The translations under genes were made by a program, and so were the position numbers. Positions 26,808 through 34,237 of a stretch of DNA of 64,000 nucleotides are shown here, piece after piece. The stretch comes from JAJZIH01 sp021785265 (lineage in GTDB: Bacteria; Pseudomonadota; Gammaproteobacteria; JAKAQQ01), in contig DAHWSH010000024.1 in assembly GCA_027338645.1 (NCBI GenBank), forward strand, positions 15,629 through 79,628, written 5' to 3'. The notes under the pieces are model-generated. The model was given only the letters and a program-made list of their open reading frames with translations, was not told where the DNA came from and searched no databases. The first letter of the stretch is position 1; every line of letters starts with the position of its first letter.

Positions 26808-27908
26808 GTGTCCCGCGTCCTTAACCGCTATCTGTTCCGGGAGACGCTGGGCACTGCACTTCTGGTGCTCTCGGTGTTGCTCCTGATCCTCGTCGCCAGT
26901 CGTTTTTCGAACTACATCGGTCAGGCCGCTTCCGGACTCCTGCCAAAACAGTTGGTTTTCCAGATGCTCGGACTCAATGTACTGGGCTATCTGTCGGTTC
27001 TCGTGCCCGGATCGGTCTTCCTCGCGGTCCTCCTGACCCTGGGGCGCCTGTACCGAGACAATGAAATGTCGGCTATCTCCGCCTGTGGCATCAGTCCACT
27101 TCAGATGTACCGTGCCCTTTTCGCCTTAGGCATTCTCTTTGCCCTGGGAACGGCTGTCCTGTCCTTCTGGATTGCCCCATGGGCCGTCCGTCAGTCCGTG
27201 GCCTTGCGGAATCAGAGCACCGAGATCACCCGTTATGGATTATTCCAAGCCGGACAGTTTCATCAGATTCCGGCTATCGGGGCGACCTTTTATGCCGGAG
27301 CCACGAGTCCTCATGGACGTCGGGTCTACAATGTCCTGATCGAATCCCAGAAAAGGGGACGGGTGGACATCGTGACGGCCCGTCAAGGGGTATTTATCTC
27401 GGCTCCGCATCGGGGAGGAAACCGGACGCTCATTCTCGAACGGGGTTACCGTTACGAGGGACATCTGGATTCTGCCCGTTTTGATCGCGTTCACTTCCGC
27501 GAGTACGGAGTCAATTTGAAACTCGTTCCGGATCACGAACCTACGCGTTATTCGGAATCCGGACAGACGACCAGCTCCCTGTGGACGGATCCCACGCCCC
27601 GGAACCTGGCGCAGCTGCAATGGCGATTCAGTGCCCCACTCAGCGTGTTGATCCTCATCTTTCTGGCGCTGCCCTTGGCCCGCACGGCGCCACGGGAGGG
27701 TCGTGCCCTCAAGATTTTCATGGGTATCCTTCTCTACCTTCTGTATTCGAATCTGATGGGAATCGGGAAAGTCTGGGTGGCGCACCGGGTAGTTCCGGCG
27801 GCAGTGGGTCTCTGGTGGGTACATGTGTTGTTTGTCCTGATCGGTGGCGTTCTCCTCGCCCGCCTGTATGAAGTCCATCTCTTGCCAGCCCGGGAAAGAT
27901 CGTCATGA
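26808..27908 (+). CDS. lptF: LPS export ABC transporter permease LptF
   Basis: 366-residue inner-membrane component of the LptB2FG complex that extracts LPS for transport to the outer membrane. Typical features are the N-terminal LNRYLFRETLGT, the first helix with ILVASRFSNYI, the loop NEMSAISACGISPLQMYR near 84-101 and a periplasmic beta-jellyroll domain at about 135-260, with more helices at the C-terminus. It starts at GTG 26808 and overlaps lptG by ATGA. Confidence 0.95.
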   Translation: MSRVLNRYLFRETLGTALLVLSVLLLILVASRFSNYIGQAASGLLPKQLVFQMLGLNVLGYLSVLVPGSVFLAVLLTLGRLYRDNEMSAISACGISPLQMYRALFALGILFALGTAVLSFWIAPWAVRQSVALRNQSTEITRYGLFQAGQFHQIPAIGATFYAGATSPHGRRVYNVLIESQKRGRVDIVTARQGVFISAPHRGGNRTLILERGYRYEGHLDSARFDRVHFREYGVNLKLVPDHEPTRYSESGQTTSSLWTDPTPRNLAQLQWRFSAPLSVLILIFLALPLARTAPREGRALKIFMGILLYLLYSNLMGIGKVWVAHRVVPAAVGLWWVHVLFVLIGGVLLARLYEVHLLPARERSS

Positions 27909-28969
27909 GTCTCATCGACCGCTACCTCGCGAGAACCGTCATCAAGGGGACCTTCCTCGCTATTGTCATTCTGACCGTCATCTCGGGTTTCCTGACGTTT
28001 GTGAGCCAGTTGCACAATGTCGGAATCCAGAACTACACGATCGGGACCGCACTGCTCTATACCGGTTCTACCCTTCCGGAGTGGATCAGTGACATTTTCC
28101 CGGCTGGCACCCTGATCGGTTCCCTGATGGCCCTGGGCACCTTGGCCCATGCCAATGAACTCCTGGTCTTTCGGTCGACCGGTGCTTCCCTGGTCCGCCT
28201 GGCCCGCTCCCTTGCGCTCGCGGCACTGGTCCTGGTGGTGGTTTTCGTGATTCTGGCGGAATTCATCGCCCCGCCCACCAAGCGTTATGCTGAAAGCGAA
28301 AGGGCGCTCGCCCTCTACCACCAGACCGCTCTCCTCGGGCCTTTCGGACTCTGGGCTCGCGATGGTCCACTCGTGGTCAATGTGGCCCGGATGGGGAGCC
28401 ATCACCAGTTCGAAGGTATCCATATTTTCCGTCTCGAGCACCATCATCAGCTGACCGCTGTCGGTTACGCGCGCAAAGCTCTGTATCGTAACCACCAATG
28501 GATCCTTGAAGGTCTCAATGAAACCGAATTTGTGGGACGGCATCTCGTGGTCCGTCATATTCCCCGGTCGACCTGGCCCAAGTTGCTCAGTCCGGATCTC
28601 TTCAAGGTGTTGATCGTGAACCCCGGCAACCTGTCCGGTGTGGGACTCTGGCGGTATATCCGCTACCTCCACCACAACCACCTCACTGCCGAGCGCTATG
28701 AGATTTCCTTCTGGAAAAAAATCGCCGATTTTCTTTCCCTCCCCATCATGGTCTGCTTTTCACTACCTTTCCTCTTCGGTTCCACCCGGACCCGTGGGTC
28801 GAGCTATCGGCTTTTTATCGGTGTGGGCGTCGGGTTGCTCTACTACTTCCTGGATAACGTGATGGTCAGCATGGGTGATGCTTTTCGCTGGCCGCCGCTT
28901 TTGGTGGCGTTTGGTCCATTGGCGCTTTTCAGCGGGCTAACTGCTATACTCATTCACCAGACGACCTGA
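27905..28969 (+). CDS. lptG: LPS export ABC transporter permease LptG
   Basis: 354-residue partner of LptF. It has the same architecture: LIDRYLARTVIKGTF at the N-terminus, ANELLVFRSTGASLVRLAR near 80-98 (coupling helix), a periplasmic domain at about 135-250, and a C-terminal helical bundle containing FGSTRTRGSSYRLFIGVGVG. The ATPase LptB is not in the window. A cytochrome b561 gene follows after 19 bases on the same strand. Confidence 0.95.
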   Translation: MSLIDRYLARTVIKGTFLAIVILTVISGFLTFVSQLHNVGIQNYTIGTALLYTGSTLPEWISDIFPAGTLIGSLMALGTLAHANELLVFRSTGASLVRLARSLALAALVLVVVFVILAEFIAPPTKRYAESERALALYHQTALLGPFGLWARDGPLVVNVARMGSHHQFEGIHIFRLEHHHQLTAVGYARKALYRNHQWILEGLNETEFVGRHLVVRHIPRSTWPKLLSPDLFKVLIVNPGNLSGVGLWRYIRYLHHNHLTAERYEISFWKKIADFLSLPIMVCFSLPFLFGSTRTRGSSYRLFIGVGVGLLYYFLDNVMVSMGDAFRWPPLLVAFGPLALFSGLTAILIHQTT

Positions 28970-28988
28970 CGGCCCTTGATTCTTCACC

Positions 28989-29555
28989 GTGCCCCTGCGC
29001 AATGACTCGGACAACTGGGGAGGAGTAGCCAAGACCTTGCACTGGTCGATGGCCGGGCTGGTTTTCGTCGAACTGGTACTGGGCTGGATGGCGGTCGCCT
29101 GGCCACTGACCCCGACCAAGCTTTACCTTTTTATCTGGCACAAGTCACTGGGCTTTGTCATTTTGTTCTTGGTGCTCATCCGGCTGGTCTGGCGTTTTTC
29201 GGGACCGCGCCCGAGGTTTCCCGATTCTACGACGGTCTGGGAAAGGTGGAGTGCGGTGATCGTTCATGAATTGCTCTACGCGATCCTGATCTTCCTGCCG
29301 ATCACCGGCTGGCTGTTCAACTCGGCCGTGGACGTACCGTTCCGCTTCTTTGGTTGGTTTCGCTGGCCCGCGCTGATTCCCCCCGATCAGGCCCAAGCCC
29401 ATTTTTTGGCCGACCTCCATATCTTTCTCGGATGGAGTCTTGTGGTCTTGCTGTCTGTTCATATTCTGGCCGCGCTTTGGCACCATGCGGTCGGCCATGA
29501 TTCCACCCTGAGGCGGATGATGCCGGGTGTCCGGGTGACTCCGAAGGGGTCATGA
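28989..29555 (+). CDS. Cytochrome b561 family protein
   Basis: 188-residue inner-membrane di-heme protein with four helices. The candidate heme-ligand His residues lie in KTLHWSMAG (near 17), IWHKSLGF (near 53), VHELLYAIL (near 93) and DLHIFLGW and SVHILAALWHH (near 140-160). Such proteins move electrons between quinol and periplasmic acceptors. It overlaps the yceI gene by four bases; this b561-YceI pair is frequent in proteobacteria. Confidence 0.9.
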   Translation: MPLRNDSDNWGGVAKTLHWSMAGLVFVELVLGWMAVAWPLTPTKLYLFIWHKSLGFVILFLVLIRLVWRFSGPRPRFPDSTTVWERWSAVIVHELLYAILIFLPITGWLFNSAVDVPFRFFGWFRWPALIPPDQAQAHFLADLHIFLGWSLVVLLSVHILAALWHHAVGHDSTLRRMMPGVRVTPKGS

Positions 29556-30136
29556 TTCCGGGCTGGCGTCGCACTCTTTTTGCCGCGGTGGGGCTCGCCG
29601 CTGGATGGCTGCTTTTTTCCAGCGGGGGCAGGGCGGCTGTTTTTTGGCACAGCGCCCCATCTCCGTCACGACTACTTTTCTTTGTTCATTGGGAATCCAG
29701 TACCATCAAGGGCCGCTTTGTCGCATTTCATTGTCTTCTCGAGACCACCCCCTCCGACCAGCCCCGTTTCCTCAAGGTGGTGATCCCGACGCGATTGTTG
29801 CATTTCCAAAGCTCACTTTTGGAAGAACCAGCCCGGAGCGCAACCTGGTTCGACGTCAAGACCTATCCCCAGGCGGTCTTCACGGGCCACGAGTTCCTGA
29901 AGACCGGCCCCGATGCGTATCAGGCCACCGGCGACCTCCTTCTCAAGGGCGTGCATCACCCGGTCCACATCCAATTTGAGCTTTCGGCCCCCCGTCCGGG
30001 CGTCCTCTTCATGATCGGAACGGGGCAGGTCCGTCGCCAAGATTTTGGTATCGGCAGTGGAACGTGGCAGAAGAGCTCGGTAATCGGCAGTCGCGTCATT
30101 CTGCATTTTCGTGTCAGATTCATTCCCGGATCGTGA
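29552..30136 (+). CDS. YceI family periplasmic protein
   Basis: 194 residues with a signal peptide (hydrophobic 8-28) and a YceI lipocalin-like barrel: STIKGRFVAFHCLLE, ATWFDVKTYPQAVFTGHEF and ATGDLLLKGVHHPVHIQFEL are the recognisable strands. Family members bind polyisoprenoid or fatty chains in a hydrophobic pocket. Coupled by ATGA to the b561 gene, consistent with a role in quinone-type lipid chemistry, which is an inference. Confidence 0.88.
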   Translation: MIPGWRRTLFAAVGLAAGWLLFSSGGRAAVFWHSAPSPSRLLFFVHWESSTIKGRFVAFHCLLETTPSDQPRFLKVVIPTRLLHFQSSLLEEPARSATWFDVKTYPQAVFTGHEFLKTGPDAYQATGDLLLKGVHHPVHIQFELSAPRPGVLFMIGTGQVRRQDFGIGSGTWQKSSVIGSRVILHFRVRFIPGS

Positions 30137-30154
30137 ATCTTGCACGATCCAGGC

Positions 30155-30955
30155 GTGAGCACAGTTTTTCTATTTACGGATTTCGGAACCGGCAGCCTTT
30201 ATGTCGGACAACTTCATGCGCGACTGGCTGCGGCAAAGCCGGCCGTGCCCTGGATCGATCTCTGCCATGATCTCGCCCCTTGTGCACCACGTGCTGCCGC
30301 CTACCTGCTCGAGGCTTTGTTTCCGTACCTTCCGGAATCCGGCATCCTCGTCGGAGTCGTCGATCCTGGTGTCGGCACCGACCGCACGCCGATCCTTGTC
30401 CAGTGGGGACACTGGACCTTGATCGGCCCGGACAACGGTCTTTTTTCCCGGGTGGTACGGGGTGGAGACCCGGTTCGGCTTTATGAGATTCCCCATCCCA
30501 TAACCCACACGCTATCCGTGAGCTTCCATGGACGTGACCTGTTTTTGCCCTGGGCGATCCGTCTGGCCCAGCATGCAGGCACTTCTCGTCAGGATGAGGG
30601 GCTTGAACCCCATTCCTCGCCACTCGTCGGCAGTGAGTGGCCGGAGGACAACCCGGAAATTATCCTGATCGACCGTTTTGGCAATGCCGCGACCGGGTAT
30701 CGTGGCAGCAGTGTTCAGTCCAGCTGGCAGCTTTGCTGCAGCGGCCGGAAGTTACCTTTTGCTACCGTGTTTGGATCCGTTCCGGTGGGACAGGCGTTCT
30801 GGTATATCAACTCGATCGGGCTTGTCGAGATCGCATGTAACCAGGGTTCGGCTGCGCGCCTCTTGGATCTCCAGGTGGGACAGCGCTTTGATTGGAGAAT
30901 CCCAGACCATGAGCCCGCCCTTGCCATTCGTCACCCACCAGGAGGGACGACTTAA
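30155..30955 (+). CDS. SAM hydroxide adenosyltransferase (DUF62 family)
   Basis: 266-residue member of the family that splits S-adenosylmethionine with water to adenosine and methionine and includes the fluorinases and chlorinases. Visible are FLFTDFGTG at 4-12, VGVVDPGVGTDRTP near 70-83, IGPDNGLFSRV near 93 and SFHGRDLFLPWA near 122-133, with the C-terminal barrel following. GTG 30155 is favoured because it brings the first strand to the N-terminus. It ends four bases into the convergent RDD gene. Confidence 0.88.
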   Translation: MSTVFLFTDFGTGSLYVGQLHARLAAAKPAVPWIDLCHDLAPCAPRAAAYLLEALFPYLPESGILVGVVDPGVGTDRTPILVQWGHWTLIGPDNGLFSRVVRGGDPVRLYEIPHPITHTLSVSFHGRDLFLPWAIRLAQHAGTSRQDEGLEPHSSPLVGSEWPEDNPEIILIDRFGNAATGYRGSSVQSSWQLCCSGRKLPFATVFGSVPVGQAFWYINSIGLVEIACNQGSAARLLDLQVGQRFDWRIPDHEPALAIRHPPGGTT

Positions 30956-31494
30956 TCGGAGACGACCTGAGAAGATGTGTCGGTGCGGACCAGCCGGGTC
31001 TGGGATAAGCGGTCATGGAGCCCCCCCCGGGGCAGACGACTCGTCAGGCCAAGAGTGAGGAAGCCCATGACCAGCCAGATGGTGAGGTAGAGTGACAGAG
31101 TCGCAGTCCGATGCCCAGGGCTCCGGGGTTCCCCAAAGTAGATAGGTAGAAGTAACGCACCCAGGAGGAGCCATTCGATGAGCGCCACAAAGAAGCGGAT
31201 GGAGGCATGAGCCCAGTCTACCGGCCGACTGTCCAGGCGGACGAGCTGGAGACGCCAAGCCTTCATGCCCAGGGTTTGTCCACCATGGCTCCAAAATCCT
31301 GCCAGAAAGATCCAGGCCAGTGCAAGTAGGAAGCCCCAATACAGGATGCGCCCGGAGATCGACGCATTGAGTGACCGCTGTGCCGGATGGACGAGGAGCG
31401 CCAGTAAAAAAGTGCCCAGCAGCCAGAGGGCCAGGACGATGAATCCATCGTAAAGCAAAGCCCCGAGATGACGCAGGAGAAGAGGCTTTTTCAA
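30952..31494 (-). CDS. RDD family membrane protein
   Basis: 180-residue membrane protein with three or four helices and an RDD-type pattern: LLLRHLGALLYDGFIVLALW at the N-terminus (R-D pair), SHGGQTLGMKAWRLQLVRLD in the middle and GGLHDRLSQTRLV at the C-terminus. RDD proteins have been linked to ion exchange and envelope functions, but the substrate is unknown. The likely start is TTG 31494, five bases after the stop of the upstream lipoprotein gene; no ATG is available near the first helix. Last gene of the leftward hopanoid transport operon. Confidence 0.8.
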   Translation of the reverse strand: MKKPLLLRHLGALLYDGFIVLALWLLGTFLLALLVHPAQRSLNASISGRILYWGFLLALAWIFLAGFWSHGGQTLGMKAWRLQLVRLDSRPVDWAHASIRFFVALIEWLLLGALLLPIYFGEPRSPGHRTATLSLYLTIWLVMGFLTLGLTSRLPRGGLHDRLSQTRLVRTDTSSQVVSD

Positions 31495-31498
31495 GATC

Positions 31499-32431
31499 TT
31501 AGCGTGGGCCAGTCCAGACGACGGTATCCAGCCCGACTCGGGTGTGTTTGAGAAGCAGGATCCGGTGTCCGGTATGCCAAAGGTCGAGATAGAGGGTCCA
31601 GCGGCGTCCCGGCGACACAAAAAGACTGGATGAGTGCTTCCCCACCAAGAAACCATGGAGGGCGGGAACGTTGCGGACCGGCGTGTACCAGGCGGGGAGA
31701 TGAATCCGGATCTGGGCCCCAGAGGTCAGATCATAGTTGAAATATGGATAGGTTTTGACTCCGACCGCAGAACACAGGATGGCGTTATGGGAGAGGCGGA
31801 GCTCCGGGTAGGTCAGGGGAACCGGGAATTTTCGAAAACTTCCACTTTCCAGGTTGTGGATCCAGAGCGCCTGCTCGTGGGTTTTGCGCCAACTGGTATA
31901 GAGAAAACGTCCCGCACCCAGTCGGATGACCGGGATTGGAATCGGAAAGGGTCCGGGATCGATCAAATGCCTCACCTGGGGATCCCGAAATGAAGCCCAA
32001 TACAACCGCTCGGCATAAAGACCCGGTTTGACTGTGTCGTAAAAAACAAAGCGATGCCGGTAGGGGAAAGCCACGGCCTTCCAGCCGCTCCGGAGCGGGG
32101 TCCAGTGACGAGTCTTCAGGTTGAGAAGGTCGATGGTGTGCTGAGGGTAGGTGCTCACCAAGAGCAGGTTTCGCGAGACAATCGAGAGGACATCCACCCG
32201 GAGATGATCGGGCAGGTGGATCACGGTCTGGATTCGATGGGTTTGGAGATTAAGCTCGAGGATGCGGTTACCAGTACCCAGATAAAGGGTGCCTGGAAGG
32301 GCCTGGGCGGGACCCGGTCCGCCGCAGCTGGCAAGAAACAGAAGACCCATGGCCAATCCGATCCGGATTGGAATTCGCACGATCTGCAAGTGACCGAAGG
32401 ATTCCCCGCATCGGGTCGTCTGGAGGTTCAT
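31499..32431 (-). CDS. Uncharacterised lipoprotein, possibly beta-propeller
   Basis: 310-residue protein with a hydrophobic segment and lipobox LASC (Cys36). The mature part is rich in beta-strand-like stretches with short repeated units such as LYLGTGNRILELNLQTHR, LLLVSTYPQHTIDLLNLKTRH, RFLYTSWRKTHEQALWIHNLESG and AGVKTYPYFNYDLTSGA-like segments, which suggests a beta-propeller. I do not recognise the family. It overlaps the hpnM-like gene by four bases and precedes an RDD gene, so it is probably produced with the hopanoid transport proteins. It could be an outer-membrane or periplasmic partner. Confidence 0.7.
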   Translation of the reverse strand: MNLQTTRCGESFGHLQIVRIPIRIGLAMGLLFLASCGGPGPAQALPGTLYLGTGNRILELNLQTHRIQTVIHLPDHLRVDVLSIVSRNLLLVSTYPQHTIDLLNLKTRHWTPLRSGWKAVAFPYRHRFVFYDTVKPGLYAERLYWASFRDPQVRHLIDPGPFPIPIPVIRLGAGRFLYTSWRKTHEQALWIHNLESGSFRKFPVPLTYPELRLSHNAILCSAVGVKTYPYFNYDLTSGAQIRIHLPAWYTPVRNVPALHGFLVGKHSSSLFVSPGRRWTLYLDLWHTGHRILLLKHTRVGLDTVVWTGPR

Positions 32432-33132
32432 GAGGTGTGATTCCGGTCAGAGCCGGTTCTGGTTTCAAAACGTCGGATGGATCGGGTCAGGTAGTCGAGC
32501 AGTCCTGCCGGTCCGTTCTTTTTCACGATGAACTGGAATTGAGACTTGAGGAGAGCGATATTACTCACGCCATCCACGAAAATATTGACGACTCGCCAGG
32601 CGGAATGGACTTCCTGGAGAAGGTAAACGAAGGTGTGGTGCCGTTGGTTTTCTTCATTGAATCTCGCAATCACGAGGTCATAGGCAGGGTAATGACGGTG
32701 CTTGACGATATGAAACTGCTGACCCCGGTACCCGCTGAACTCGTGTGCATAGTTGGCAATCGTATAGTGGATGAACAGTTGACGGAGCCGATGCCGTTGT
32801 TGGGGGCTAAACCTCCCCCAGTCTCGCCCGATCAACAGGTGCAGCATCGCCCCCCAGTTGATCGTCCGTCGGATCACGGATTCAAGGATGTGGTAACGCG
32901 CTCTGAAACCAGCTCGGGAACCCGCCTTCATGGAGGCCAGAAGAGATCGATCGAGCGTGCGGATCACAGCGGTGGGTGAGGCTGTGGGCGGTTCTGCGCG
33001 AGAAAGCGCTCCACGGGCGGAAACCGAAGTCAGCAGGAGAAAAAGAAGGGGCCCCAGTGGAAACAAGACCGATTGAATCCGATGGCGGCTTGTAGAAGGG
33101 GGGCGTGCGGTGTCGTTTTCCATGAGTGTCAT
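32428..33132 (-). CDS. hpnM: MlaC/Ttg2D-family protein of the hopanoid locus (HpnM-like)
   Basis: 234-residue secreted protein with an N-terminal signal segment (LFPLGPLLFLLLTSVSARG). The MlaC-like fold is indicated by MLHLLIGRDWGRFSPQQRHRL near 105-125, FIHYTIANYAHEFSGY and VVNIFVDGVSNIALLKSQF. MlaC proteins ferry phospholipid in the periplasm; HpnM is the hopanoid-locus version. ATG 33132 or ATG 33123 is the start; the upstream open frame is inside the hpnL gene and is not coding. It is followed by the lipoprotein and RDD genes. Confidence 0.85.
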   Translation of the reverse strand: MTLMENDTARPPSTSRHRIQSVLFPLGPLLFLLLTSVSARGALSRAEPPTASPTAVIRTLDRSLLASMKAGSRAGFRARYHILESVIRRTINWGAMLHLLIGRDWGRFSPQQRHRLRQLFIHYTIANYAHEFSGYRGQQFHIVKHRHYPAYDLVIARFNEENQRHHTFVYLLQEVHSAWRVVNIFVDGVSNIALLKSQFQFIVKKNGPAGLLDYLTRSIRRFETRTGSDRNHTS

Positions 33133-33187
33133 TTCCGGGAGGGGCACGGCTGATGTCGTGAGAGTTCTTTCATAAGTACGAACCCAG

Positions 33188-34237
33188 TCAAGGAAGGTCG
33201 GGTGGTGCGAGCGAGTCCATTCGGCCCCATTTCCGTCGTTCGATCCACTGCCATGAAACCAGGAAAGGCAGACCAAAGAGGACTTCCCGGAGACGCCGGA
33301 CGAGAGAGAGGGAGAGGGTGATATCCGGACGGATACCGAGCAGGCTGCCGAACACCACAAAGCCCCCTTCCTGAACGCCAATCCCGGAGGGAACAAAAAA
33401 CGAGGCGCTGCGCAACGCCTGGCTCAAGCTTTCGAGGACCAAGGCGCCACCCCAACCCACCCGACTGCCGAGCAAGAACAGGGCCAGCCAGATTTCGAGG
33501 ACACCAGCCAGAAGTCCCGCCATTTGCCAGAGTCCCGCCCGCAGGAGGAGGGTCCGGCGCTGATAGAGTCGGTGAATTGCCTGGTCAAGCGCCTCGGGGT
33601 CGCCCACGGCCCTGACAAAGCGGTTCCCCCAGCCCAGCTGCTCGATCCAGCGGTGGCAGAAAGAGAAAAAACCACCGCGCTGGATGAGCACGAAAATCAC
33701 GATGGCGCCGGCAGCCAGTGAAAGGGCAGGGAGAATCTGTCCATAGAAGGAATGACCCGAGCTCACTGTAACCAGGAGGAAAATACCGGCGAGGGTAAAA
33801 AAAATCTGGTTGACCAGCGTAAGGGTGACTTCGACGAGAACGCTTGCGATGGCATTTGCTTTACTGATTCCGGCACGGGTGGCCAAGCGGGCTCCCGTAA
33901 ACTCACCGCCCACGCGGAAAACCGGGAGCAGGCCGTTGATGGCCTCACGAATACCGGCCACCCAAAACAGAAATCCTGAGGAAGGTTTTTGTTCACCATC
34001 GTGGAGTAAAACCCGCCAGCCTTGGGAATCCAGCATGATCGGGAGGATGTGAAGAGGGACCACCCAGAGAATGCTGAATCCCGCGATCGCAATCGTATTT
34101 TCGATACCACGAAGGCCCGTGTTCAGAATCAACCAAACGGTGGCCGCAAGTCCGAGGGAGGCAAAAAGAATCGCGGATAGGGGACAACGACCCGCCAGAA
34201 TTGCGGAACGGGCACGGTTGGCCGGAAGTGCACTCAT
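33188..34237 (-). CDS. hpnL: Hopanoid-associated membrane protein HpnL (AglD/MprF-type permease domain)
   Basis: 349-residue protein with about eight transmembrane helices, of the lysylphosphatidylglycerol-synthetase-like membrane family. Typical segments are HILPIMLDSQGWRVLL, VAGIREAINGLLPVFRVGGE, and SFFVPSGIGVQEGGFVVFG. HpnL is part of the hpn locus, and its transport role is inferred. The ATG overlaps the HpnN stop by four bases, which supports cotranscription. Confidence 0.88.
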   Translation of the reverse strand: MSALPANRARSAILAGRCPLSAILFASLGLAATVWLILNTGLRGIENTIAIAGFSILWVVPLHILPIMLDSQGWRVLLHDGEQKPSSGFLFWVAGIREAINGLLPVFRVGGEFTGARLATRAGISKANAIASVLVEVTLTLVNQIFFTLAGIFLLVTVSSGHSFYGQILPALSLAAGAIVIFVLIQRGGFFSFCHRWIEQLGWGNRFVRAVGDPEALDQAIHRLYQRRTLLLRAGLWQMAGLLAGVLEIWLALFLLGSRVGWGGALVLESLSQALRSASFFVPSGIGVQEGGFVVFGSLLGIRPDITLSLSLVRRLREVLFGLPFLVSWQWIERRKWGRMDSLAPPDLP

